Shown: positions 1-10,339 of the stretch, in pieces
Layout of the letters: every line of letters begins with the position of its first letter
How positions within the stretch are numbered: position 1 is the stretch's first letter
Source: Branchiostoma floridae
Taxonomy: Eukaryota; Chordata; Leptocardii; Amphioxiformes; Branchiostomatidae
Reading direction: 5' to 3'
Assembly (NCBI RefSeq): GCF_000003815.2
Contig: NW_023365767.1
Location: 1 to 58,189 of the forward strand
Length of the DNA stretch: 58,189 nucleotides
Program-made: the position numbers and the translations under genes
Notes under the pieces: model-generated
Databases searched by the model: none
Told to the model about the DNA's origin: nothing
Seen by the model: only the letters and a program-made list of their open reading frames with translations

Positions 1-319
1 ATAAAAATTCATAGGTTGGTAGAACCAGTCACTACAACCACCGAAATATTCTTCCTTCTTCAATATTTAGCTTTGATAGAAAATTATGAGTACTAAAATC
101 AGATTTTTTTATAGATTTTCTCATAAAAAATATATACTTTACTTTCCAATATCGTGCATTTATTCACATTACCTATGGGGCCTTGCCTGATGATTTAGAC
201 GTACTTTGCATACCATTCGCTGCATATCAAACTTTAAATGATATAAATCCGTTCATGCATTCTGGAGATATGAATGTGTGAAGGATGACACATCAAAAGA
301 GCTTGTAAGTGACAATATC

Positions 320-352
320 GTTGCTAAGGCCGTTGCTAAGGCCGTTGCTAAG
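320..352. repeat. Short tandem repeat, unit GTTGCTAAGGCC
   Basis: About three head-to-tail copies of a 12-base unit. The same unit, nearly twice, recurs about 200 bases downstream at 526-548. No function is suggested. Confidence 0.75.
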
Positions 353-1055
353 GAGGTTTCAGATCGTCCTCAACAACAAAACTGATACACAGAACTAATT
401 TTTCTGTTGTATTTTGCTCTGATTACCTCAGTAGAAGTTTACAGAATAGTGTTGACATGTTTAACATTTAACAGATGCAGAAATATGTTTTTATACATTG
501 TTTCCTTCAGAATCATTGGCAAAATGTTGCTAAGGCCGTTGCTAAGGGGGTACTCGGTCATGTTTCAAGCAAAGAACAGCAGAGAATCAAGTTCTCTGAC
601 ACGTAATTTTGCTCCTGTCATCTTGTAAATCACGCATAACTGTGAAAAATATCATAATTGATTGGAAGTGTTAATTGGGGCTCTACATGGGGGATATGAG
701 GATACCTGAAAAGGAATTACCTTGATTTTGTACATTTTTTATTTTTACCTTTCTTCAGATTTAGTAAATACCTTACTAAATCACAGTGTATATTTATAGG
801 TAGTATGCCGTACATAATGAAAAGGCTCTGCATGGGGGTTACCAGGACTCCACAAATGTGGAACTGTTTAATAAACTGCACACGTGGATGCAGGATGCAT
901 GTTGAAAATTTACAAGACCATAACGAAGTTCAGGAAAAAGGCTATTCTAGGATGAATACAAGTTTTTGTACTTTTCGTTTCTGGCACATAAAATTCGCTC
1001 ATGTCATCCTGATAGAAACGTGAGTCTTGTTGACTTTTGGTACCTTCAAAAATGT

Positions 1056-1120
1056 AATTGCATGAGAAAACCAGGAAAACTATGCTAAGATCGGAATGTT
1101 GGGGTCGGTCAAATTGAGTC
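1056..1120. repeat. Partial arm of the TTAA foldback element family
   Basis: This stretch matches, with substitutions, the outer arm of the complete foldback element at 26608-27230 (shared landmarks GAGAAAACCAGG and GGGGTCGG). Only one arm is present, so it is a solo or truncated copy. A second partial copy lies in the opposite orientation near 21990-22150. Confidence 0.6.
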
Positions 1121-1573
1121 ATTCTGATGGAAATATGAACATGTTGTGTATTTTCCCTACTTGTACAGACCAAAAGGTGAGGAGAAAACATTGAATTTAA
1201 GATTATGTACCAGGGGGGGTACTTGAACCAATAAAAGCAGACTTTTAATCTCTTAAAATTTTGGTCATTTCTAAGGCGTATTACCTCCCATGCTCCTGCA
1301 CCTGGTGGATGGTGTAATGTTGCTGGAGAGAGCAATATGAATCGTTGTCTAATTGGGGTGCATAATAAATCAGTTTAAAAATGTTTCACTATGGAGGTTG
1401 CTTTTTGTGTAGCTGTGTGAAAACAACACATAACTGTCATAAAACTAAAGTAAATTTGATATATTGATTTTGGTGACTGTGTCTGACCTTTTAAAAATGG
1501 GACAAACCTTCTCTGCTTAGCTATAGAACTTAGCATTCAGGAGCCTCTCTAGCATGTCAGTTTTAACACACAC

Positions 1574-1663
1574 AAACAACCACTACTGATAGCAGATGTG
1601 CCCCACTGTAGCAATTTGCACTGTTGTGTGGCCTAAGTGATTAGGAATGGAGATGGGCGCCAA
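1574..1663. repeat. Decayed SINE 3' region
   Basis: The segment ending in GGAGATGGGCGCC resembles the 3' body of the SINE copy at 39530-39775 (GGAGATGGGCACC) and, more weakly, the copy at 30580-30770. It is diverged and lacks a recognisable tRNA-like head, so the call rests on similarity within this window only. Confidence 0.4.
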
Positions 1664-1880
1664 CGATGTGTGATTTGTGGAGGACGTAAACTTACTGCTG
1701 CTAAGAACAATAGACATAGTATGTGAACGATGTGCTGAGATAGACAATAAAACCGGCGGACTAACTTACAATAACTGGTGACTACGTAGAACTTGCTGCG
1801 TTTTTTAAATTCATAAATGTGTAAACAATGTCTCCAGAGCGCCACACAAGGTTATTGGCCCATATACACTGCATATTAAA

Positions 1881-1936
1881 GTCGTTTGTGGTCGTTTGTG
1901 GTGTTTCTGAGTCGTTTGTGGTCGTTTGTGGTGTTT
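1881..1936. repeat. Tandem repeat, unit GTCGTTTGTG
   Basis: A nested tandem repeat: two 10-base units followed by a short spacer, and the whole block of about 28 bases is repeated once. Confidence 0.75.
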
Positions 1937-1974
1937 AGGCAGACCGCTGCAGCTATAGGTGTTGCTGCCAACAG

Positions 1975-2166
1975 ATGCAAATACATCATCTTACAAAACA
2001 GCAGCTAATTAAGCAATTGGCTTTCGTAGTTATGGACTGGGGCATGAATTTTTTCTCATTGAAGTACAAAGAGCAGATGATCGACGCTTTCGAGCTGACA
2101 CGTGCAGTAATCACAAAGGGAGACGATGGCAAGTATGATTTGGAGTGTTTTAATTTTATGAATTAG
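1975..2166 (+). pseudogene. Fragment of a possible transposon-borne ORF
   Basis: An open frame of 63 codons with coding-like composition (it includes DWGMNFFSLKY and ends FNFMN). From memory, a D-W-[AG]-M-[KN]-[FY]-x-x-x-K-Y-[RK]-E pattern occurs in ORFs of repeated elements in several invertebrates; I cannot confirm this without a search. No splice sites or continuation were found. I treat it as a degraded piece of a mobile element; an isolated host exon is the alternative. Confidence 0.3.
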
Positions 2167-3150
2167 GAGTACACTTTCACCTACGCGTCTTTGCTAATGT
2201 TAAAAAATATCGTCATCACTAAAGTTGTGCAAAATTTATAACATGTGGCTATGCGGCTAGCATTTAACTAGTGTGAGAGACAAAGACGAACTACCGAGCC
2301 ATGTTGGCCATCACAGACAACACAAAGCCAAGCAAACATGACTCTAGTGCTGAACACCATAGCGTACATGCACAAAAACAGGCCAAACTCAATTTAATAT
2401 AAGAAATAACTGGTCAAACCATAATCAACCATATCACACACCACAGAAAACAACACAACCGACATAACAAAACCATAACAAGTGACCGTAGGTAACTTAC
2501 TCTGTGACGTATTTATGGTTCCTGCTGGATCAGAAAGAAAACGAAGCCCTAAAATTACTGATAGCTTGCCAGGACAAAGTGTGCACTTGTGTCACTGACC
2601 AATGCATTGTGCTAGGAAGCCAGAATCTAACGTCTGTTAAGTAGGGATTCCTCTTCCGCGACAGCTATTCTCTACATTAGAGAACACATAATCCCACATC
2701 TGCATCACGCAACATCTGCTTGGCAATATCCAATTATGGCAAGGCCTAACGCGCAGAGATAACATAGACCTTGACCAATATAAGGAAGGGCGTAGGGGTG
2801 ATTTCTGAAATTATTACATTGATTATAACAACAGCTATCGCGAAAAAAAACAACGTGCATCATCGCGCAACTAATTGAAGACGACATGCCAAACTACATA
2901 AGAATACGAATACAGACACGAACACTCATCACGTCCACCAACAACAATACTCTGTCGTCGGAGGTTACCTTCCCAAAGTAATTGTGTCACAGTGTATGTT
3001 ACCTGCGGTCACTTCTGGGACCGGTAACCCCAAAAACTTGTTGATGCCTACCAAGTGCTCATTTTCTCATTTGTCCAAACACTTATGCTGATTTTTTTGT
3101 CATGTTCGTTTTTTCCGTTTCACGATATACATGTAACGTTACCGTACCCA
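2167..3150. other. Non-coding stretch, no gene recognised
   Basis: No open frame with convincing coding character. The minus-strand 60-residue frame at 2705-2887 has no recognisable motif. I see no clear repeat structure. Confidence 0.5.
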
Positions 3151-3154
3151 CTAC

Positions 3155-3535
3155 TTCCAAGTAGTGTCCCTAGTACCACTAATAGTGCCAATACTCCCAG
3201 TAGTGTCAATACCCCGGCCTGTAATATCAGTTCTCACTGTAGTGTCTATACCCCTGTAGTGTCTGATTTGTACCCCCTGTAGTGTCCATATCCCTGTAGT
3301 GTCTGATTTGTACCCTGTTGCAGTGTCCATACCCCCAGTACTGTAGTTTCTGATCTGCATCCCCTGTGGTGTCCGTACCCGCTATAGTGTCTGATTAGCA
3401 CCTCCGTAGTATATGCGTATTACGTACCTACTGTAATGCCTATTCATTCTGTAGTGTCCGTACCCCCAGTAGTTTCTGTACCCCTAGTAGTGTCCATACC
3501 CTCTGCACTGTCTGATCTGTACCCCCATTTTGTGT
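3155..3535. repeat. Degenerate satellite built on TAGTGTC and CCGTACCCC
   Basis: A run of imperfect 16-36 base units alternating TAGTGTC/TAGTGTCTG with TACCCC. Unit length drifts and copies are diverged, so this is an old minisatellite. Short open frames across it on both strands are by-products of the repeat. Confidence 0.75.
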
Positions 3536-3714
3536 GAGTTGTATGTTTTCTCGTATTACGAACAGATAAGAACAATACCCACATCCCAAATTAATCCGAA
3601 ATTGAATTTTCCAAATCTGCCTCTGTGCAAAAATGGACAGTTCCAAATATACCCCCATACTAAATGGACTCTTCCAAAATAGTGCTCTCTAATCCCTAGC
3701 GTGAAAACTAGTAT

Positions 3715-3970
3715 CATCCACGCCGAATTTCAGGTCATTTGGTGTAAATACCAGGGCACAGGAGCAAAAAATATACATTTTTGGTCTACAAATGGCCCAA
3801 AATCGCAAAAAATGTAACCATAAGAAAGTAGTGTCTGCAAATGGCATGAATAAAGTCCTGTTTATATACGTAAAAGGCATCCCGACACCAAATTTCAGGT
3901 CATTTGGTTTAATTACCAGGGCACAGGAGCCAAAAATGTACATTTTTTTCTAAAAATTACCATAAAATCC
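3715..3970. repeat. Two diverged tandem copies of an about 85-base repeat
   Basis: The segments at about 3718-3800 and 3888-3970 share CAGGTCATTTGGT followed by ACCAGGGCACAGGAGC. They lie in the same orientation, 170 bases apart. A related motif (ATGACCTGAAATTTGG) appears reversed near 55410, so this is an interspersed family. Confidence 0.65.
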
Positions 3971-4024
3971 CCAAATTAACCATTTTGAAGTGATGTAAGG
4001 AAAAAGCATGAATGAATTCCTGTG

Positions 4025-4897
4025 ACCATATGTTATAACTTTTGAAAATGATGAAATTACAGAATTTCCTATCAGATATCTGTTAGTTCCACAGGGTGGT
4101 ATTCTATCACCAACACTTTTCGTCATCTGTATAAATACCTTGGATGCAAGGTTGCCAAGGCCCATTGTTCCTGTCAAATATGCGGACGATCTGACAACCT
4201 CTGAAATGCTAATGGCGTCACTTCCTGGTCAAACGCAGAAGGCACTTGACTCCATTGTTGAATGGGGGGAGGACTACTCTCTCAAGGTAAACGGGAAAAA
4301 GACAATGGACATGGTTATCAGCGCAAGGAAGGAGGTAAACATTCCTGTCCCTCCTCATCCGACAATATCCGGACATGTGATTCAGAGGACTACGTCTTTC
4401 AAACTACTTGGAGTACACATCACTGCCAACCTTACCTGGGATGAACACGTTCATTTCATGTTGACGAAGTCCCGTCCACGTGTGTATTACCTTGCAGCTG
4501 CAAAGAAGGCTGATCTCCCTACTGATGTCTTGCTCCAGATTTACCTAACTTTCATACGCCCCTTACTGGAATATGCCAGTCCGGTGTGGGGAGGACTGCC
4601 GAAACACCTGTCAGACAAGCTAGAAGCCATGCAGAGGCGCTGTCTTAGAATCATTGGTATCCCATCTGACTCTCTGCCCTCACTATCAGACAGACGGGAC
4701 GCAGCGACGCTGAAGACTCTACAAGACATACTGCGGGACAGTAGCTCTCCGCTGAGGGAGTTCTTTACTCCACCTCAGGACAGTTCGTACAGTCTTCGTC
4801 GGGAAGCCCGATACAGGGCATCTAGAAGTAAAACGAAGCGACATGAGATGTCATTTGCACCCCGCTCTGTAAGATTGCTGTACGAAAGTGCTAGTTG
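4025..4897 (+). pseudogene. 5'-truncated LINE reverse transcriptase (CR1/Jockey-like)
   Basis: A continuous frame of about 290 codons beginning after a stop near 4022 and ending at 4897. It contains the palm signature PQGGILSPTLF, then the catalytic box YADD in KYADDLTTSEM, then the thumb and C-terminal region typical of non-LTR elements (LLEYASPVWGGL, MQRRCLRIIG). The endonuclease and the first RT blocks are missing, so the copy is 5'-truncated as expected for incomplete reverse transcription. The preserved frame suggests a fairly young insertion. Family assignment within CR1/L2/Jockey is from memory. It cannot function alone. Confidence 0.85.
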
Positions 4898-5068
4898 ATC
4901 GGTAAAGAATGTTGATTCTGTCATGTATATTTTCTTAATCCGATTGCTGTCTAATTTTAAATGTTGTAAATGTATTAATGTTTTAAAGTTGATTCTGTGA
5001 CTGATGACGTTTTTCATGTGTATATACATGCCAAGTCATCCAGGAATAAAGCTGAATCTGAATCTAGT
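4898..5068 (+). mobile_element. 3' UTR and tail of the LINE copy
   Basis: After the RT stop codon an about 140-base untranslated region leads to AATAAAGCTGAATCTGAATC near 5044-5064, a short microsatellite-like 3' terminus of the kind carried by CR1-type LINEs instead of a poly(A) tail. The element probably spans about 4025-5068. Confidence 0.7.
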
Positions 5069-5069
5069 T

Positions 5070-6330
5070 TCTGACTGTTTCTGTAGGCCGCAGATAAGTG
5101 TATGATGGGCAAGATAACATGTAAGCCTTGTTCATAGGTCAAAATGGCCGTTGTCATGGCAACCAGTGGCCACCACTTGACCCCAAACTTACATTTTTTG
5201 TATGATTAGATAAAGGCATCACAATCTTGAAAAAGATTGATATTTTGAATTTGATCACTTGTTTTTTCTACAGAGAGAGCCTCTTACGATTACCCATGAT
5301 GCATTGCGATATCAGAGTGAATTGGTAAAATGCCTGCAGGGGTATAATTCTTAAAACACTTATAACTCCTGATAGAATTGACGGATTTTCTTGATTTCAA
5401 GCCCAAAATACAGAGAATGATGTGAACAATCAACATAATTTATTATAAGAGACCCCATAGGTAGCCCGGATAAATGCCTGATGTTAGAAAGTAAACAATG
5501 CATTTTCTACACAGAAATTACCCCAAAAATCGTTGTTTCAAGACTCATAACTTCCTAAAGTCACTGAGTATCGACAAAATATTGATTATTTTGTGATTCC
5601 CAAGGCATCTTTTATCTATAAATGTATTTTCACAGAAAATTGTTGATGTTTGATAATTTGTTCTGGTCCTTTGTATTTCGCCCCCAAAACCGATGTTCAT
5701 TCTGATGACGTCATTTGGTCACGTGATTACAATAAGAAAGCTGTACATAAAAGCTTGTTATTATGCATAAGAATAAACTTTGGTTATTGCAGATTCAAAA
5801 AATCCATAGTAGCTCTGGTCCCTCTCGGTGGTACAAAAAATCGTCCTGGCCCATGGACTAAAAAGCGCCTCCCCAATTTACAGTAGACTCTTCCAATGGC
5901 CTTTATGGCCCCAGCGACATTTTGAGTAGATTTATCGGTCGCCTGTCGGGTAGACTAGCCGTTCTGTTTAGTCTTACACAAACACATTCATAATCATAAT
6001 CTAGCCCCTCTACATTTGTCCTGATACTTGCTACATGTAACCGAACACCACAGGGCGTCTTTTACACCTCAAGTTACCATGGTGACAGCGGTCTAGCCAG
6101 TTCATAATTTCTTGGAGAAGAGGAAGTAGAAGAAACGGGTTTCCTTTGTTTCCGTGAAGGTAAAAAGTTTATGCCCCTCCCCACTCAATTTTCGTCACCC
6201 CGAAAACTCTTACATTCTTCTTCTTTCGATTCATTTAACCCAAATACCATACAAATTATCTCTCCCACATATATTTCATGATAATGCAGTCATTGTCTAT
6301 GTTTACCTCGTTCTTACCTGCTTCCAGTGA
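5070..6330. other. Non-coding stretch
   Basis: No gene recognised. The frame at 5650-5886 has no known motif. A short interspersed repeat at 6020-6103 (with TTACCATGGTGACAGC) is shared with 45528-45620 inside a URB1 intron. Confidence 0.5.
6020..6103 (+). repeat. Interspersed repeat shared with 45528-45620
   Basis: Both copies read ACTTGCTACAT, then GAACACCACAGGG, then AGTTACCATGG followed by CGACAGC or TGACAGC, in the same orientation. Ends are not defined. Identity of the family is unknown to me. Confidence 0.6.
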
Positions 6331-6346
6331 CGATTATTACCGCCGC

Positions 6347-7237
6347 TAGCCGCAGAGTCGACTGTTGGCCTATTATCGCTTATACTACTAACGCTCCCGG
6401 CCAACAGTCGCAGACTTCAACATTGAACGGAATTAAAAAATCGCCGAATAAACCAGCCGCTGCACTAATCCTCGGATCTCTGGGTGTCCCTCACTTCCTA
6501 ACAGCCTTACCTAGCCAGCCGGAGCGTTTCCCGGCTCAAAAACCCCCTTCGCTAGCCGCGCCGGGACTAAATGCACTCCGATCGCACTGTTTATACACAC
6601 CGAGTGGCGGCCATATTGGAAATACCAGCTTAGCCGGCGCTCCGAATCAGCCGCGCGAATAAGAGACTACTTTTCTGATAAGCCATTCCTATGTGGGGAA
6701 AGTGGAAAGTCCCTGAAATTCAAATNNNNNNNNNNNNNNNNNNNNNNNNNNNNNNNNNNNNNNNNNNNNNNNNNNNNNNNNNNNNNNNNNNNNNNNNNNN
6801 NNNNNNNNNNNNNNNNNNNNNNNNNNNNNNNNNNNNNNNNNNNNNNNNNNNNNNNNNNNNNNNNNNNNNNNNNNNNNNNNNNNNNNNNNNNNNNNNNNNN
6901 NCCTATCAGAAAAGTAGTCTCTTATTCGCGCGGCTGATTCGGAGCGCCGGCTAAGCTGGTATTTCCAATATGGCCGCCACTCGGTGTGTATAAACAGTGC
7001 GATCGGAGTGCATTTAGTCCCGGCGCGGCTAGCGAAGGGGGTTTTTGAGGCGGAAAACGCTCCGGCTGGCTAGGTAAGGCTGTTAGGAAGTGAGGGACAC
7101 CCAGAGATCCGAGGATTAGTGCAGCGGCTGGTTTATTCGGCGATTTTTTAATTCCGTTCAATGTTGAAGTCTGCGACTGTTGGCCGGGAGCGTTAGTAGT
7201 ATAAGCGATAATAGGCCAACAGTCGACTCTGCGGCTA
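6347..7237. mobile_element. Mutator-like (MULE) foldback transposon, non-autonomous
   Basis: Two nearly identical inverted arms of about 334 bases (6347-6680 and 6902-7237) start and end with TAGCCGCAGAGTCGAC. They are flanked by a perfect 9-base direct duplication, TACCGCCGC, at 6338-6346 and 7238-7246. Long terminal inverted repeats plus a 9-bp target duplication are the hallmark of Mutator-like elements. The centre is an assembly gap of 176 N; the frames of 111 and 119 codons are the two arms read outward and carry no transposase signature. High arm identity argues for recent insertion. Confidence 0.85.
6726..6901. other. Assembly gap inside the foldback transposon
   Basis: A run of 176 N lies exactly between the two arms of the inverted repeat, where a long hairpin would hinder sequencing. 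The unread loop could hold a few more bases or a longer internal region. Confidence 0.95.
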
Positions 7238-7246
7238 TACCGCCGC

Positions 7247-8560
7247 ATAATCCTCCTGCAGAAGTCTGTCCAGGGCAGCAAGGGGTGAAAGGTGACTAGA
7301 ACTGTGGGGGTGAAAGGTCATGTAATACCTGCTTATACACATTCAGTCTGTAGTGCGTTCCGCCTACACTTTAGAGCAGCTGCCCCTTTATCATGTGACT
7401 TTTCTGGATTTTTCCTTCTTTCCGTTTCTTTCTTCTTTCTGGTTTTCATATAGCACGGAAATAATCAGTGGTTAATGTAATCACATTTCACCCTTGTATT
7501 AGTTAGTGATAATGCAATGTGTCCCGTTATAATGCGTCTCTTTATGTGTAAACAAGCTTGATAAGCTAATTATTATTATTTGGTACTAGGTTGTCTTTTT
7601 AAGAGAAATAATTTTTAATGCTAATATTACAAGTAATGGTACAGCACAATTATCTAAATCGGCCACGGTCCACCCTGTTGTTAGTGGAGTACTACTGGGC
7701 AAATGAATGATATGCAGCGCTATAGGAAGGAATAATGTTTGCGATCAATTGCTAAAAAGTTACAATTACTTATAAATTTAGTCTGTCACACGGACCGGTG
7801 TAAGGTTTTGAAAAAAATGAAAAGTTAGATAAATCCGATAGTGATTGTGTACTTGTAGATTCTGTTTCATGTCAAAATGCTGTCAAGTGTGGTGATTACC
7901 TAATGGTGCAATATAACCTTGGCCGCCGGGGGAGCCGTTTACTGGGCTGGAGTTTAGATACAGCATCTTTTGAAGAAAAAACACTCTCGATGGAAGAACA
8001 AGAATGAAGGATTTGTTCTTAAACAGGACTTACGTGTGTCCGGGCTGCCTTGGTAAAGAGAAAGACGCCATGAGTGGAACACAGTTTGGGGTACAACATT
8101 TTAATGTCAGTGTCGAAACGATGGACAATTATTGTATATGGAGCGGAATGATCCTCACACTAACCGACATCTTTCTCACCACAGTCACCCCTCAGTAAGA
8201 CAGCCGGAGCCACAGTTCCTGTTGGTAACTTTAATCTATTGCCACACATGTACAGATCGGCTTCACCAATGTGGGTTTTTTTCAGTGGTCCAGGCTCACA
8301 TGAGCACAGTATACCAGCTTTTATAAAGAAAATTGTTAAAGGACCTTCCATCTATAAATGCTAGGTTGTTATTATGACATTAGGCATTTTCCTCTTTTAC
8401 TACAACAGCAAAAAGTAGTAAGCCTACTGTGAAGTTGCAAGTTTTAAGCGCTTGCATTTTGTCAGTGTTACCTGTTTTTAGGAAACGTTCCAGAAGCAGT
8501 AAAATGCATTTGACACTGCCAAATGGCAAACCACGACTTTCTAGACTTCCAAACGTTACA
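7247..8560. other. Non-coding stretch, no gene recognised
   Basis: Short frames occur (for example 8004-8198) but none has a recognisable domain or splice context. No repeat structure is obvious. Confidence 0.5.
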
Positions 8561-8564
8561 CAAA

Positions 8565-9030
8565 ACATTCTGGCTACGTGCAAAAATATATGGGTACATT
8601 CTCTGTAATAAATATTAGAACTGAGGCGTGTCTATAACTGCACAGTAATGAATCATGGCATTCACCATTTCTCATGTGGTATTTTACTACTCAACAAACA
8701 TGTAAAACAACGAGTTGTTTGGGTCCATTGCTTTATCCATATGTAAAACTGCAACACACAATCCAAACAAGAACCTGGAGTAAGATATATGATTCTTAGC
8801 AAAGCTGAAATTTATATAAAGAAAAAAATAATGGATTTGATACAAGCAAACAAGGAGCTTTCTACTTCTGAAATGTTCCCCTTTTGGCTACGCGCCCAAA
8901 ATATAGGTACATTCTCCGAAATATATATGAGAAGTGAGGCGTGTCTAAAACTGTACTAATTCATTGCTTTGGTGTCGTCATTCTCGTGCGTTGTTTTACT
9001 ACTCAACAAACTTGTAAACAAAGTGCTGCA
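8565..9030 (+). repeat. Tandem duplication, two diverged copies about 310 bases apart
   Basis: Segments at about 8565-8725 and 8880-9030 share TGGCTACG, then GGTACATTCTC, GAGGCGTGTCTA and TTTTACTACTCAACAAAC in the same order and orientation. Both are non-coding. Confidence 0.75.
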
Positions 9031-9499
9031 AGTGGCAGACTAATTTTCTGGGAAAAGACGCTGAACTAAGCTGGGAGGGTGAAACATGAAACAAACCTGG
9101 TATTCAAACCTATTATGGCTGTCGAGTCTCTGCCATCCTCCGCAGAGTTAGCCTGTATACCATACCCCAACCTAAAAAATATATTTCGTGTTGGGGTCTG
9201 GCAGGATGGCTGTAGAAACGTTCTCGAAGGCCCTTGCATAAGAGGGAGGAGAACCTAGGATTGATGACCACTCACACCACAGGTAGCCAGCTACAACACA
9301 CCACAGTTGGTCAGCAGGCTATCACAGTAGCGAATCAGGTACTTAGTGGTCACTGTTATGGATTAAAAAAATCCAGTTGGGGGTCTTTAACCAATCATGG
9401 CAGGGGTGTAATTACCTCCTGCTGATCCTGTGCTGTTCTATTGGTGGAGTTTTTTGCCCCCTATTTGAGGCAAAATTGAGAAGCCGGCCTATGCCATCC

Positions 9500-9960
9500 G
9501 GCCAGACGATAGATACTTGAGATCGGGCTGGGGTTTGGTAACCAGGCTATCCGCAGAGCGGACTTAAGAGACTCGACAGCTGGCTGATATACTGTTGGTG
9601 TTTCAAAACACGTCTCATCAGTCAAATCTGTACACGTTTCCACCTCCACCCAAGGAGCACAAGTATGGTGTACAATATCGACATTCTGCTGCCTTGGTGC
9701 CATGTTGTATTGTTTTACATTTCCGATAAACTCTGTTTTGTTAGTAATATATAAAAACGTTAAACACCTATATACTTGTCTTATTGACACCTTAGATACC
9801 TAGTCCGTGTTAAAGCACTTTGATAATCGTTATGTGAGCAAGATTGTAGACACGTTCTCCATGTTTTAACCAGGCTTGACGTTTAGTGTAGTTCTCCCCG
9901 AAGGGGCAGATATATATTATGTAAATAACAACATAATGCAGAATTGATAAAAAATCTGCA
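9500..9960 (-). repeat. Copy of the 3' flank of the SDR genes (paralogous to 23950-24330)
   Basis: This region and 23950-24330 share, in the same order, GAGACTCGACAGCTGGCT, TTAGATACCTAG, CCATGTTTTAACCAG (or CTATG...) and GCTTGACGTTTAGTG. In each case the block lies just beyond the last exon of an SDR copy, so the segmental duplication that made the gene pair includes at least 600 bases of downstream DNA. Confidence 0.75.
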
Positions 9961-10179
9961 AGGTAGTATCTTGAATAAAGATTAAGAAAATCAAATCAAT
10001 AAAAAAAGTAATAAGATGGGTTGATAATAAAATGATCTAAAATCTTGGATTAAGTATTACAATAAACTGTCCACAAAATCACGAAAAAACACCATCAGTC
10101 ATCGAATATTGTAGGGTTGCAAAATATAGGATTAACAAAGTAAGAAAAAAATTTCCAAATAACAGTTATTCAAGCAACT

Positions 10180-10290
10180 GGATATAATAATCTTTTCCGA
10201 AATCATATCCAGTTTAATGAGTAAAATTATTACTTTTTGACGTATTCTATTACCTGCATGTTTAATCTTCATCAACGTACTACATGTAAG
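10180..10290 (+). repeat. Diverged copy of the repeat at 10868-10990
   Basis: Shares ATATCCAGTT, GAGTAA, TATTACCTG and CATGTTTAATC-like landmarks with the better copy at 10868-10990. The two flank the assembly gap. It overlaps the downstream end of SDR copy 1. Confidence 0.5.
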
Positions 10291-10339
10291 CAAGATTGTA
10301 TTAATTAAAGCAGTTGCAATTACAAAAAAGACAATTAAA

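Larger units (their letters stand above)
1..1500. other. Non-coding stretch, no gene recognised
   Basis: The sequence is AT-rich and no open frame here resembles a known protein. Two small things are visible: a 12-base tandem motif (GTTGCTAAGGCC) at 320-352, seen again at 526-548, and a single arm of a foldback element at 1056-1120. Otherwise I see nothing. Confidence 0.6.

Noticed and set aside
3055-3360. Small secreted-like proteins on both strands
   Set aside because: These frames are translations of a degenerate minisatellite.
6327-6662. A 111-codon gene and its 119-codon mirror at 6922-7281
   Set aside because: Both frames are the two arms of one inverted repeat read outward. They have no start or splice context and no domain.
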